NCBI RefSeq assembly: GCF_004010955.1
Contig: NZ_CP025227.1
Span: forward strand, 2,914,001 to 2,978,000
Reading direction: 5' to 3'
Length of the DNA stretch: 64,000 bases
Origin: Actinomyces wuliandei
GTDB lineage: Bacteria > Actinomycetota > Actinomycetes > Actinomycetales > Actinomycetaceae
This document shows positions 7,649 to 16,462 of the stretch, piece after piece; the stretch's first letter is position 1; each line of letters opens with the position of its first letter. The translations under genes were made by a program, and so were the position numbers. The notes beneath the pieces are model-generated. The model was not told where the DNA came from, made no database searches, and saw only the letters and a program-made list of their open reading frames with translations.

Positions 7649-9172
7649 CTATTCGAGACACAGATCACTGTCCCGACGGGGGCGCGTCCCGCCCGGCGAG
7701 CCGCTGTTGTCCAGGTAGGTGTGGGAGACCAGCTCGGTCTCCTCGGTGCCGGAGCTGACGCCGGCACCCAGCTTGAGCCCCGCCGACAGGGTCCCGCCCA
7801 GGGAGAGCTCGGTGCCGTTGGTGTCGTAGACGGCCGTGTCACTGGTGGCCTCCTCGTAGAGGAGCTGCTGCATCTCGTCATCGGGCGCGGGCGAGTCCGG
7901 GCTGACGACGTTGGCCGGGACCCTGAGCGTGGTGCTACCGGTCTGGGGGTCGGTCACGTAGGCCTGGGCCAGCCACTCCTCCACCACGGCACGGTTGCTG
8001 TCAGTGACCTCCACAGTGGTGGTCGTGACCTCCTGGCGCCCGGCTGACCCGCCTGCCTCACCAGAGACGCTGCCCCTGTCACCGGCGTCCGACTCCGCCG
8101 AGGCGGACAGACCCGTGTCCCCCGATGTCGTCTGGGTGAAGCTGATCTCAGTCAGCCTCCCCTCGCCGTCGTAGGAGGTGGACATAGCCCCCTCATAGCT
8201 GCCCGTCCCGCTCACCCCCTCGAAGCCGAGCTCGGCACCCCCACCAATGCTGCCGGAGTAGGTGACGGTCTCAGTGGACTCACCCTCGTGCCCCTCCCGG
8301 TGATCATCCTCCCGCACGACGGACCCGGCGAGGGAGGCCTCCACATAGGCACCGGCACCCGGGCCGCCCCCGTCACCAGGGTTTGCCTTTGCCTTCGCTT
8401 TGACCCCCATACCCACCTCGACGGATCTGCGGGTCTTGTCCGGGTCAGGAGGCGGAGACGCGACCTTGTCGGGATTCATGGACTGGTACGCCAGGGTGGC
8501 ACCGGTCGTGTCGTACAGAGCCATATCCCGCTGGACCCGGTATTTTTCAAGGTTCTCGATAAAAGCCTGGGCGTCCTCCTGCGTGTCGAACTCCCAGGTG
8601 TCCCCCACGCTGATGTCAACCCCCGCCTCTGCGGACAGGTTCGCCCCCAGGCCGCTCTCACCGGCCTTGGCCTCGGCCCCGGCGCCCACCTCCACCCCCA
8701 GGCTGGCGGTGTCGGTGGCCACCACGCTGTACCGTGACCTGACCTCACCAGTGTCCGGGTCAATGTAGCGCTCCTCCTGGGTCACCAGGGCCGTGGACCC
8801 TCCCAGCTTGACAAAGGCGATCTTGACGTAGGCGCCCCCGGACTCCGTCTGGGACCCCACCGTGCAGGAGGTCGGCGCCTTGGAGTCCTCCTGGGTCTGC
8901 ACCGAGGTGTCCTCCCCGGTGCCGCTCCCGCAGGACAGCGGCTCCCCGCCAGCCAGCTGGGAGATCGCGCTGCCGACCTGGCACACCAGCGTCCGCCCCA
9001 GGTCCGTGGCCGTCGCGGCCACACCCACCGCGACGGCACCGATCAGGACGCACACGATCACGGCCACACCGACATGCTCCACCGTGGCCTGGCCCGCCTC
9101 ACTACGCAGACGGGAAGAAGAACAGGACACGTCGGACCCCCGAGATCGCCGGACACAGCAACTGTCCGTCAT
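7649..9172 (-). CDS. Large secreted protein with Flp-pilin-like N-terminus
   Basis: 507 residues. Near residue 26 it carries GQATVEHVGVAVIV, which matches the Flp pilin processing region (Gly, four residues, Glu) except that the Tyr after Glu is His. A single hydrophobic helix follows, as in pilins. Flp pilins are normally 50-80 residues; here about 450 residues follow, rich in Gly, Ala, Ser and acidic residues, with repeated beta-like segments (EVGAGAEAKAG, EVGMGVKAKAKA, SGSIGGGAELG). A pilus-tip or adhesin-like minor pilin is a reasonable inference. It lies directly downstream of the OmpA-domain gene. Confidence 0.65.
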   Translation of the reverse strand: MTDSCCVRRSRGSDVSCSSSRLRSEAGQATVEHVGVAVIVCVLIGAVAVGVAATATDLGRTLVCQVGSAISQLAGGEPLSCGSGTGEDTSVQTQEDSKAPTSCTVGSQTESGGAYVKIAFVKLGGSTALVTQEERYIDPDTGEVRSRYSVVATDTASLGVEVGAGAEAKAGESGLGANLSAEAGVDISVGDTWEFDTQEDAQAFIENLEKYRVQRDMALYDTTGATLAYQSMNPDKVASPPPDPDKTRRSVEVGMGVKAKAKANPGDGGGPGAGAYVEASLAGSVVREDDHREGHEGESTETVTYSGSIGGGAELGFEGVSGTGSYEGAMSTSYDGEGRLTEISFTQTTSGDTGLSASAESDAGDRGSVSGEAGGSAGRQEVTTTTVEVTDSNRAVVEEWLAQAYVTDPQTGSTTLRVPANVVSPDSPAPDDEMQQLLYEEATSDTAVYDTNGTELSLGGTLSAGLKLGAGVSSGTEETELVSHTYLDNSGSPGGTRPRRDSDLCLE

Positions 9173-9199
9173 AGGGGACCATCTTCGGGCCGGTCCGCC

Positions 9200-9226
9200 T
9201 AGGGGCGGCTGCCCCGTCTACCGCCC
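9200..9226 (-). promoter_or_regulatory. 27-bp motif, copy 1, upstream of the pilin-like gene
   Basis: Lies 28 bp ahead of the pilin-like start and about 40 bp after the OmpA-domain stop. It matches 11461-11487 at 26 of 27 positions. The core on this strand is GGGGC-AGCC-GCCCC inside a longer GC-rich inverted repeat. It could be a binding site for the NarL-type regulator encoded nearby, or a shared attenuator hairpin. Confidence 0.45.
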
Positions 9227-9266
9227 CACAAAGTAAGGGCACGGGCGGGTGCCGGGAGGCTGGCTC

Positions 9267-10982
9267 TCAGGCCTCCACGACGGGGACGTCGGTGAGGCGG
9301 AAGGCGTAGTCACCCCTCTCGGTCCGGCTCTCGTGGTCCAGGACCACGGTGTCCTGGCCCGTGTCCGGCCAGGCCACGCACACCCGGGTCACCATCCCCT
9401 CCTTCATGACGGAGGACAACTTTCGTTCGGTCAGGGGAATATGCCTGTCCTTCCCCGGGGGCAGGTAGTCCGCAGGGAAGACCCGCTCCCCGCCCGACAA
9501 CAGCGTCAGACCGCTGCTAGTCACTATACCGTCTACACCCGCGCCCTCTCCCCGGGGGTTGGACAGGGCCTTCGCCCGCTCGTCGCCCAGCCACGCCCCC
9601 AGGAAGGTGCTGCCGTCGTTACCGGTCCCGCCCGGTCCGGCGGTGACCTCCAGCTCGCCCAGCAGGAAGCCCCCCGCCCGGGTCACCCGCTCCAGCACCA
9701 CGCTCAGCTCACCGTCACCCTGGCGCCCGGTCACCGTGACCCCCTCCGGCCCTGGGCCCACCGGACCGTAGGCCTCCGGCAGCCCACCAGACCCAGACCC
9801 CGACGCAGACGCGGAGGGAGCAGCCGAGGCGGACGGCACGGCCGAGGCAGAGGGCGAGGCCGACGCAGCCGGACCGCCCTGCCCACCACGGGTGGTGCCC
9901 TTGGTGGGGGTCAGGGTGATCTCCACCCGCCGGTTGGCCGCCCGCGCCTCGTCATCAGTGCCCTCCACCGCAGGCTCGGACTCCCCCTTGCCCTCCACCG
10001 CGACCTCCCAGGAGCCCAGGTCCACCAGCTCACCCAGACGGTCCGACACCGCCTGCGCCCGCTCCTCCGACAGGCCCTGGTTGTAGTCCTCCTCGTCCAC
10101 GTCATCCGTGTGACCCACAATCACCAGGCTGCCCCCGTCCGGGTAGCGCCCCACCTGACCAGCCACCACCTCCAGCTGGGCACCAGCCTCGTCACTGAGC
10201 TCGGCCGAGTCCGACTCAAAGGTCACGTCACTGGCCAGGGTCACCACCACCTCCTCGTCAGTGGTCAGCGTCGAGGAGGACTCGTCCAGCGCCCGCGTAA
10301 AGGTGCCCAGCGCCACCGGCCCCGCCAGGGAGGAGTCCGTCCCCATATCCTCCAGCGCAGCCTCCACCGCCTCCAGGTCCACACCCACCCCGGCCGCCTG
10401 CTCCCGGTCCACCACCTGAACAAGAATGAAGCCCGTCATCGGCACGAACACCCACGCGCTGTCCACGTCCATCACCCCAAAGGGCACATACGCCGTACCC
10501 GACTCCCCCGGAGCCAGCATGATGGCGTCGCCGCGCCCGTCCTGGGTCGGCACCCACACCCGCCCCCCGTCCAGGTCAGCCAGGCGAGTCGCCACCGCCC
10601 CAGTAGGATTTGCGATCCTGTCGCTCAGAAGGTTGCTGACCCACAGCACGTCGTCATCGCTGTCGCTCCGGTGCTCCACGTGTATGTCGTCCTCGGCCCG
10701 GGTCACCTCCAGCACCACCACCGAGGCCTCCTCCGAGACCCGCACCACCGGGGACACCCCCACCGTCACCCGGTGCCCCGCCATACGAGTCTCCACCTCC
10801 TGCACCCCCACCGGGGCAGACGCCCCACCCGAGGACGACCCCGACGCGCCAGCAGACGACCCACCCGACGCCCCCTGCGACGAGCCCCCAGACCCCCCGG
10901 AGCCCGAGCACCCCACCACCGCACCAGCCCCAGCCAGCACCGGCACCAGCAGCAACGAACGACGACGAACCAGACGAACCAT
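9267..10982 (-). CDS. OmpA-family lipoprotein
   Basis: 571 residues from ATG 10982. The signal peptide ends in VVGC (lipobox), followed by a Gly/Ser linker. A ~180-residue N-terminal domain leads into an OmpA C-terminal domain: VTFESDSAELSDEA, then VIVGHTDDVDEEDYNQGLSE, then ARAANRRVEI. In the family, the Asp of GHTD and the Arg of NRRVE bind peptidoglycan diaminopimelate or equivalent. An Ala/Ser/Pro linker and a ~150-residue C-terminal domain follow. OmpA-like proteins occur in Tad loci; here it probably anchors or organises the pilus at the wall. Confidence 0.8.
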   Translation of the reverse strand: MVRLVRRRSLLLVPVLAGAGAVVGCSGSGGSGGSSQGASGGSSAGASGSSSGGASAPVGVQEVETRMAGHRVTVGVSPVVRVSEEASVVVLEVTRAEDDIHVEHRSDSDDDVLWVSNLLSDRIANPTGAVATRLADLDGGRVWVPTQDGRGDAIMLAPGESGTAYVPFGVMDVDSAWVFVPMTGFILVQVVDREQAAGVGVDLEAVEAALEDMGTDSSLAGPVALGTFTRALDESSSTLTTDEEVVVTLASDVTFESDSAELSDEAGAQLEVVAGQVGRYPDGGSLVIVGHTDDVDEEDYNQGLSEERAQAVSDRLGELVDLGSWEVAVEGKGESEPAVEGTDDEARAANRRVEITLTPTKGTTRGGQGGPAASASPSASAVPSASAAPSASASGSGSGGLPEAYGPVGPGPEGVTVTGRQGDGELSVVLERVTRAGGFLLGELEVTAGPGGTGNDGSTFLGAWLGDERAKALSNPRGEGAGVDGIVTSSGLTLLSGGERVFPADYLPPGKDRHIPLTERKLSSVMKEGMVTRVCVAWPDTGQDTVVLDHESRTERGDYAFRLTDVPVVEA

Positions 10983-11078
10983 GACAACCCCCTGGACAAG
11001 GAGTCCCGGGCAGGAACCCGGGAGAAGACCCACGGAAGGAACCGAGCAGGACAGCGTTACGCCACCATAACATCACAT

Positions 11079-11118
11079 GTGGGTGGGTGGACCCGGGTAC
11101 CCGGGTCCACCCACCCAC
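11079..11118. terminator. Perfect 40-bp palindrome, terminator downstream of the Flp pilin
   Basis: GTGGGTGGGTGGACCCGGGT is followed directly by its own reverse complement, giving 20-bp arms. It sits 24 nt after the Flp pilin stop and before the OmpA-domain gene, so it probably limits read-through from the highly expressed pilin. Confidence 0.75.
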
Positions 11119-11142
11119 AGCACAACAGGCTCCTGAACTATA

Positions 11143-11367
11143 TCAGTCACCATTGCCAATGTCGTTAATAACCTCCTGAATCCTTCGAGTAATAGCACCA
11201 CCAATTCCGCCATCATCGCTACCAATAGCGTTGATAACAGCACCGACAATAGCAGCGACCACCAGGGCGATCCCGGCGTACTCGACCATGGACTGGCCCC
11301 GCTCGTCACGCAGGTCGGCAAAGGTCTGCTGGATGCGGACCTGGAGACGAAGAAGTGAGTTGCTCAT
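11143..11367 (-). CDS. flp: Flp/Fap pilin (type IVb prepilin)
   Basis: 74 residues from ATG 11367, with GGAGG five bases upstream. A charged leader ends RDERG and is followed by QSMVEYAGIALVV. This is the classic Flp processing site: cleavage after Gly, Glu at +5, Tyr at +6, then a single hydrophobic helix. The C-terminus is hydrophilic and glycine-rich. The coding sequence of that end (11150-11240) is clearly less GC-rich than its surroundings. It is the main subunit of the pilus, processed by the peptidase at 20442 and polymerised by CpaF/TadB/TadC. Confidence 0.93.
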   Translation of the reverse strand: MSNSLLRLQVRIQQTFADLRDERGQSMVEYAGIALVVAAIVGAVINAIGSDDGGIGGAITRRIQEVINDIGNGD

Positions 11368-11447
11368 GATGTCCTCCACATCAAGTTGAACCGGTCATGG
11401 ACGGGAGCCTTACTGCCCCCTTGACACCACCAACACTAGGAAGGTTT

Positions 11448-11469
11448 GCGCCCCGCCATGTAGGGGCGC
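11448..11469 (-). terminator. Hairpin after the response regulator
   Basis: GCGCCCC and GGGGCGC form a 7-bp stem with an 8-nt loop, 10 nt past the regulator stop. It overlaps one arm of the 27-bp motif, so termination and regulation may share sequence. Confidence 0.45.
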
Positions 11470-11487
11470 CTGCCCCGTCTACCGCCC
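11461..11487 (-). promoter_or_regulatory. 27-bp motif, copy 2, between response regulator and flp
   Basis: Second copy of the motif at 9200-9226, one mismatch. It overlaps the last codons of the response regulator and lies 94 bp upstream of the flp start. Both copies precede genes encoding pilin-type proteins. Confidence 0.45.
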
Positions 11488-12102
11488 TCGACCTCGCCCC
11501 AGCCAGGCCGAGACCGCCTGGGTCCTGTTGTGTGCCCCGATCTTGGGGTAGGCCGCGTTGAGGTAGTTCTTGACCGTCCGCTCCGACAGGTACAGCCGGG
11601 TCGCGATCTCCCGGTTGGACAGGCCGGAGGCCGCCAGGTCCAGGATCTCCGCTTCCCGCTCACTCACCTGCTCCCGCAAGGGGTTGATCGGGGCGTACTT
11701 CTGCGGGTTGAGGAGGACGTCGGTGGCCTCCCGCCCCAGCACCATCCCGCCGCGCAGGCACGTCTCAATAGCCCCGGCGACCTCGTTGGCCCCCAACTGG
11801 CCGTGCACCAGGTAGCCCCGGGCACCAGCCTCCAGGGCCTGCTGGATAAGCTCGGGGTCCTGGTGAGAGGTGAGCATGATGACCGACATGCGCCCCACCA
11901 GCTCGGGGAGGATGTCCAGACCGCTGCGGCCCGGCATGGAGATGTCCAGCAGGACGATGTCGGGCGAGTTCGCCGCAGCTGTCTCCAGGGCCTCGAAGGC
12001 GTCACCAGCCTGAAGCACCTGCGTCACCGAGTCCACCCGGTCCAGCACCGCCTGCAGGCCCGCCCGCACGATCGGGTTGTCGTCCACGACCATGATCCTC
12101 AT
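11479..12102 (-). CDS. NarL/LuxR-type response regulator
   Basis: 207 residues. The receiver domain (about 1-120) has the acidic pair at DD7-8, the phospho-acceptor Asp53 in LLDISMPG, Thr in LTSHQD and Lys/His replacement in YLVHGQ. A LuxR helix-turn-helix (about 143-200) reads LSNREIATRLYLSERTVKNYL. The switch Lys usually following the receiver's fifth strand appears as His, which is odd for a conventional phosphorelay. Its start overlaps the histidine kinase stop, so they form a two-component pair placed between tadC and flp, probably controlling pilus genes. Confidence 0.9.
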   Translation of the reverse strand: MRIMVVDDNPIVRAGLQAVLDRVDSVTQVLQAGDAFEALETAAANSPDIVLLDISMPGRSGLDILPELVGRMSVIMLTSHQDPELIQQALEAGARGYLVHGQLGANEVAGAIETCLRGGMVLGREATDVLLNPQKYAPINPLREQVSEREAEILDLAASGLSNREIATRLYLSERTVKNYLNAAYPKIGAHNRTQAVSAWLGRGRGR

Positions 12103-13337
12103 ACCTGTCTGCCTCCGCTCTCTGTCAGTGCCGTCATCGGCACGCTCATCCGGATCCGTACACCGACACCCGGCTCTGGCTGGGACTCAATAACCAGCCG
12201 GGCGCCCAGCTGCCCGGCACGCTCACGCATACCCGCCACCCCGTAGTGGCCCCCCAACGGCGGGGTCGTGAGGTCCTGGTCGCCCAGGCCGACACCGTCG
12301 TCGCTGATCTCCAGGTGCAGCGCGCCCTCCTCCACCCAGGCACAGAAGTCCACGCACTGCGCCTGTGCGTGCTTCTCCGTGTTGGCCAGCACCTCACCAA
12401 GCACACGCTGGATCTGCCACATCGCCTCCGCTCTGCAGGCCACCCGGGGCGGGGCCTGCCTGCGTCGGCAGGTCACCTCAATGCCGGTGCGCTCGCTCCA
12501 GCGCATGACCTCCTGGGTCAGGGCACCCACGACGTCGTCCTCACCGCTGGCCCGCAGGCCGTCCAGCACCAGGCGGGCCTCCCGGCTGGCCTCGTCGGCG
12601 GAGTCGAGCAGGACACGGCTGAGATCGACATCGTGGTGGTTCTCCGAGGCCAGGGAGTCGTGCAGGGACTCCGCCAGCATCCGGATGCCGTGGACGCTCT
12701 TGGCCAGGGAGTCGTGCAAGTCACGGGCGATGGTGAGGCGCTCTGCCAGTGCCCTCTCCTCCGCCCGAGTCGCAGCCACCTGCGCCGACAGGCGGCTGGC
12801 CTCCCGGACCTGGGTACGTAACCGGTCCCCCAGGAGGACACAGGCCACGATGCCCAGCACCGAGGCGGCCAGGAGTACCGAGGACACCTCCTGTCCGGTC
12901 TGGACCAGGGCCAGGGCGCTCACCACGCCTGAGGTCCACACGGCCGCCCACAACGCCCGCAGGACGATCCCCACCAGCAGTGCCGAGGCCAGGACGTAGG
13001 CCACCACCAGGTGGAAGGCGTTCTCGAAGGTCCCGGACAGCAGCAGGACGGTGAGGACCGTCACCAGGAGGTCCGCGCACGGGAACCACCACGCCTCCCC
13101 CAGGACCTGCGGCCTCCTGCGCAGCAGGTACAGCGGCACCCAGCCCATAGCCATAGCGGCCAGCAGGACAACCATGACGCCAGGTGAGGACCCCGTCAGG
13201 ATCAGCCCGACCTCGCAGGCGAACAGCAGTCCCAGCCGCATGTCGCACACCAGTCCCACGGTGGTGCGCATGCTGCGGCCCTGCACCACCGCCGCCAGTG
13301 AGGACTCAGCCACCCCTGTCACCCCAGCACCTGACAT
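12099..13337 (-). CDS. Sensor histidine kinase, HisKA_3 type
   Basis: 412 residues from ATG 13337, one base past tadC's stop; a GTG at 13346 is the alternative. The N-terminal half has five or six hydrophobic segments and no extended sensor domain. The dimerisation/phospho-transfer helix contains ARDLHDSLAKSVHGI, with the phospho-His in LHDSL. The C-terminal ATPase domain shows an N-box (EVLANTEKHAQA) and G-boxes (ISDDGVGLG, GVAGMRERAGQLGA). It is cotranscribed with the NarL-type regulator and its signal is unknown. Confidence 0.88.
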   Translation of the reverse strand: MSGAGVTGVAESSLAAVVQGRSMRTTVGLVCDMRLGLLFACEVGLILTGSSPGVMVVLLAAMAMGWVPLYLLRRRPQVLGEAWWFPCADLLVTVLTVLLLSGTFENAFHLVVAYVLASALLVGIVLRALWAAVWTSGVVSALALVQTGQEVSSVLLAASVLGIVACVLLGDRLRTQVREASRLSAQVAATRAEERALAERLTIARDLHDSLAKSVHGIRMLAESLHDSLASENHHDVDLSRVLLDSADEASREARLVLDGLRASGEDDVVGALTQEVMRWSERTGIEVTCRRRQAPPRVACRAEAMWQIQRVLGEVLANTEKHAQAQCVDFCAWVEEGALHLEISDDGVGLGDQDLTTPPLGGHYGVAGMRERAGQLGARLVIESQPEPGVGVRIRMSVPMTALTESGGRQV

Positions 13338-13338
13338 G

Positions 13339-14232
13339 TCAGCCACCCAGGAGCCCGGAGAGCATGTCCCGGTTGGCGTAGAGCATGCCCCCCAACATGA
13401 GGATCATGGTGCCGGGGAGCATGGTCGCCGACGCGATGAGGGACACCTGGGGAGCCGTGCGAGCCGCCTCCCGGCGCACCTGCTCCGCCCGCTCACGCCG
13501 GATCTCCTTGACGATCCCCTGGAGGGCCTCACCAATGGGGGTTCCCAGCTCCTCCGACTGGAGCAGAGCCGTGACAAAGGTATCGACACTCTCGGAGCGG
13601 CAGCGCTGTCTCACTGCGGTAAAAGCATCCCGCCGGGAGACCCCCAGGCGCATCTCATGGAGCGCGGTACGCATCTCCTCCGATACCGGGCCCTCAAAAT
13701 GGTCACACACGCGCTCCAGGGCGTTGCGGAAGGGGGTGCCCGAACGCACCGTCACCGCCAGGACGTCCAGGAAGTCGGGCAGGTCCCGGTCGACCGCCCT
13801 CCGGCGCGTCCGGACAGCCTGGGCCAGCCACAGGTACATCCACCCGGAGAAGACCGCCGCCATCACGACACCCATCAGCAGCTGCCCCATGAGGGCACAG
13901 AACAGGAAGAGCACCATACTGAGGAGGATGAACCCCGCCTCCCGCTGGATAAAGAGGTCGAGGTGCAACCCCTCCGGGTTGCCCGCGCCCCGGAGCCTGC
14001 GGTCCAGTGCCCGCAGGCGGACCGGCCCGTAGACCCGGCGCAGCGTGCGCTGCCCCCTGACCCCCAGGGCGTCAATGAGCCTGACGAAGGCACTCTCCCG
14101 CTGGGTCTCCTCGGCCTGGACCGCGAGGTCGTCACGCAGATAGGCAGCTCCGTCCTCCCGGACCATGCGGATGCCCTGCGCCGCCCCGAGTACCAGGAGC
14201 GCGCCCACCAGCCCCGCCACCACAGCTACCAC
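13339..14232 (-). CDS. tadC: Tad inner-membrane platform protein TadC
   Basis: 297 residues from GTG 14232. It has an N-terminal membrane helix, a soluble cytoplasmic part and three further hydrophobic segments. The T2SS F domain spans roughly 160-290, with LPDFLDVLAVTVRSG and LGTPIGEALQGIVKEIRRERAEQVRREA, the signature of TadB/TadC-type proteins. With TadB it forms the platform on which the CpaF ATPase drives pilus extension. One base separates it from tadB. Confidence 0.9.
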   Translation of the reverse strand: MVAVVAGLVGALLVLGAAQGIRMVREDGAAYLRDDLAVQAEETQRESAFVRLIDALGVRGQRTLRRVYGPVRLRALDRRLRGAGNPEGLHLDLFIQREAGFILLSMVLFLFCALMGQLLMGVVMAAVFSGWMYLWLAQAVRTRRRAVDRDLPDFLDVLAVTVRSGTPFRNALERVCDHFEGPVSEEMRTALHEMRLGVSRRDAFTAVRQRCRSESVDTFVTALLQSEELGTPIGEALQGIVKEIRRERAEQVRREAARTAPQVSLIASATMLPGTMILMLGGMLYANRDMLSGLLGG

Positions 14233-14233
14233 C

Positions 14234-15160
14234 TCACACCTCCACCCGGGAGACCAGCCTCATGAGCAGCGCCCCCAGGCCGAAGAAGACCAGTGCGCCT
14301 CCCAGGATGACGCGGCCAATGAGGGTGGAGGCCATGTCGTCCAGGATTCCGGGCTCCATGAGGTTGAGGAACACCACGCTGCCCACCCCCAGCACCGGGA
14401 CGATATAGCCGCCGATGGCCGAGCCGAGGATGGCAGTGCGCACCTCCCGGTGCAGCTGCTTGCGCTCCTCCAGGGCCAGGGCGATGTCCTGCAGGGCGGA
14501 GACCAGGGCGCCACCGGACTTGGACTGGATGACCACGGTGCGCACCAGGACGTCGAGCTCACGGGAGGGCATGCGCCGGGCCAGGTTGCCCAGGGCGTCG
14601 TCCAGGGTGCGCCCCAGGGCGATCTCAGAGACCACCCGCCCCAGCTCGGTACTGGCAGGCACCGGTACCTCCCGGGCGGCCAGGCCCAGTGAACGCTCCA
14701 CAGACATCCCGGCAGACGTCCCGTTAGACAGCACCCGGGAGACCTCCGGGAGCTGGGCGATGAACTGCTCCGCGCGCCGGGCCGCACGGCGCTGCAGCCA
14801 GCGGAAGAAGATCAGCGGCACGGCCGCAGCCAGGACGCCTCCGGCGATCCGCCCCATGAGCGGGCGGGTACCGACATAGGTCACTGCGATCCCCGCGACC
14901 AGGGCCAGCTCGACCAGGGCCTCGTCCCACCCCAGCCCGGCGGCGCTGATACGGCGGCGCAGCGGGCGGCTCAGCGGCAGGCGGCGCAGCAGGGAGAGGA
15001 GAACCAACACCGGGCCCCGCCCCTGGGACTCGCCCCCTGCCCCCAGGCTGCGAGCCACCTCCTGACTGCGGCCCGCGCTGGCTCCCAGGGTGATGACCGC
15101 AGCGGCAGCCAGGCAGAGGGTCACCGTCGCGCTGAGCAGGACAGGTCCCGGACCGGTCAC
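14234..15160 (-). CDS. tadB: Tad inner-membrane platform protein TadB
   Basis: 308 residues from GTG 15160, overlapping the cpaF stop (GTGA). Hydrophobic segments lie near 5-25, 95-130 and 240-300. The T2SS F domain contains FIAQLPEVSRVLSNGTSAGMSVERSL and VIQSKSGGALVSALQDIALALEERKQLHREV, matching TadB. The overlap and order cpaF-tadB-tadC are standard for Tad operons. Confidence 0.9.
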   Translation of the reverse strand: MTGPGPVLLSATVTLCLAAAAVITLGASAGRSQEVARSLGAGGESQGRGPVLVLLSLLRRLPLSRPLRRRISAAGLGWDEALVELALVAGIAVTYVGTRPLMGRIAGGVLAAAVPLIFFRWLQRRAARRAEQFIAQLPEVSRVLSNGTSAGMSVERSLGLAAREVPVPASTELGRVVSEIALGRTLDDALGNLARRMPSRELDVLVRTVVIQSKSGGALVSALQDIALALEERKQLHREVRTAILGSAIGGYIVPVLGVGSVVFLNLMEPGILDDMASTLIGRVILGGALVFFGLGALLMRLVSRVEV

Positions 15161-16461
15161 GAGACCATCCCCCGCACTGTCAGGCCCGCGGGCAGGGAGT
15201 AGCCGTGGCGCTGGACCCGGTGCGCCACGGTTTCCGGCAGCCTCAGGAGCTCGAAGCGCCCCTCCTTCTGGTCACTCCCGTGGACGTAGCGCATGAGCGG
15301 GGAGGTGGCGTAGGCCTCCCGGTGACGTGAGGTCACCGCCTCGATGGTGCTGACCCGGCGGGCACCTGAGGCGTCACGCTCCAGCTGGACGATGACGTCG
15401 ATGGCCCCGTTGATCTGGTCCCGCACCGTCTCTACCGGCAGGGCCACCTCCGACATGGAGGCCAGCGTCTCCAGGCGGCTGAGCGCGTCCTGAGCCGAGT
15501 TGGCGTGCACAGTGGTAAGGGAGCCCTCGTGGCCGGTGTTCATCGCCTGGAGCATGTCCAGGGTCTCACCGCCACGGACCTCGCCGACGATGATCCGGTC
15601 GGGGCGCATGCGCAGGGAGTTGCGTACCAGGTCGCGGATGGCCACCTGGCCCTGACCCTCAATGTTGGGCGGGCGCGACTCCAGGCGCACGACGTGGGGC
15701 TGTTGGAGGGACAGCTCGGCCGCGTCCTCAATGGTGATAATGCGCTCCCTCTCCGGGATCATGCCGGACAGGGCGTTGAGGAACGTGGTCTTGCCCGACC
15801 CGGTCCCGCCGGAGACCAGGATGTTGAGCCGGGCCGCCACCAGGGCCCCGAGCAGGTCGGCCGCCTCCTGGGGCAGGCTCTTGCGCGCCACCAGGTCCGC
15901 CAGGCGGAAGGGCTGGGGAAAGCGACGGATCGTGATCGTCGGCCCGTCCAGCGCCAGCGGGGGGATGATGACGTTGACCCTCTCGCCCCCGGGCAGGCGG
16001 GCGTCCACCATGGGGCTGGACTCGTCCACGCGGCGGTTGACCGAGGAGACGATCCGGTCGATGAGCTGGTAGAGCTCCGCCTCTGAGGTGAAGCGGGTGG
16101 GGACCCGCTCGATGCGGCCCAGACGCTCCACGAAGACGTCCTCCACGCCGTTGACCATGATCTCGGTGATGCTGTGGTCGGCCACCAGCGGCTCCAGCAC
16201 CCCCAGGCCCACGGCGTCGTCGATGACGCGCTTGATGAGCCACGCCCTGTCCCGGGAGGACATGACCGGCCCCTCCAGGGAGAGGAGCCGGGAGAGCACC
16301 CGCTCCAGGCGGGCACGCTGCTGGGCCACCTCCAGCCCGGCCACCTCGTCCAGGTCGATCTCCTCCAGGAGGCGGGCGCGGTAGGTCGCCACCAGCTCCT
16401 CCCGGCCACCAGCCTGCCGCCCGGTGGCGCCGGCCGGCATCGCACGGTCCCGCAGCGCCAT
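15157..16461 (-). CDS. cpaF: Tad secretion ATPase CpaF/TadA
   Basis: 434 residues. An N-terminal domain (to about 180) is followed by the ATPase core: Walker A GGTGSGKT, an Asp box [12 protein letters not shown], Walker [12 protein letters not shown] and a His box [12 protein letters not shown]. These are the full set of secretion-superfamily ATPase motifs, so it should be active in pilus assembly. It starts one base after the TadE gene ends and overlaps tadB. The family is also called TadA; cpaF is used here to avoid confusion with the tRNA deaminase at 30938. Confidence 0.93.
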   Translation of the reverse strand: MALRDRAMPAGATGRQAGGREELVATYRARLLEEIDLDEVAGLEVAQQRARLERVLSRLLSLEGPVMSSRDRAWLIKRVIDDAVGLGVLEPLVADHSITEIMVNGVEDVFVERLGRIERVPTRFTSEAELYQLIDRIVSSVNRRVDESSPMVDARLPGGERVNVIIPPLALDGPTITIRRFPQPFRLADLVARKSLPQEAADLLGALVAARLNILVSGGTGSGKTTFLNALSGMIPERERIITIEDAAELSLQQPHVVRLESRPPNIEGQGQVAIRDLVRNSLRMRPDRIIVGEVRGGETLDMLQAMNTGHEGSLTTVHANSAQDALSRLETLASMSEVALPVETVRDQINGAIDVIVQLERDASGARRVSTIEAVTSRHREAYATSPLMRYVHGSDQKEGRFELLRLPETVAHRVQRHGYSLPAGLTVRGMVS

Positions 16462-16462
16462 C

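Noticed and set aside
9249..11168. A 639-codon open frame on the plus strand opposite the OmpA-domain gene
   Set aside because: It is the antisense shadow of a GC-rich gene: His/Arg/Pro-rich, without domains, and the minus-strand product has clear OmpA motifs.
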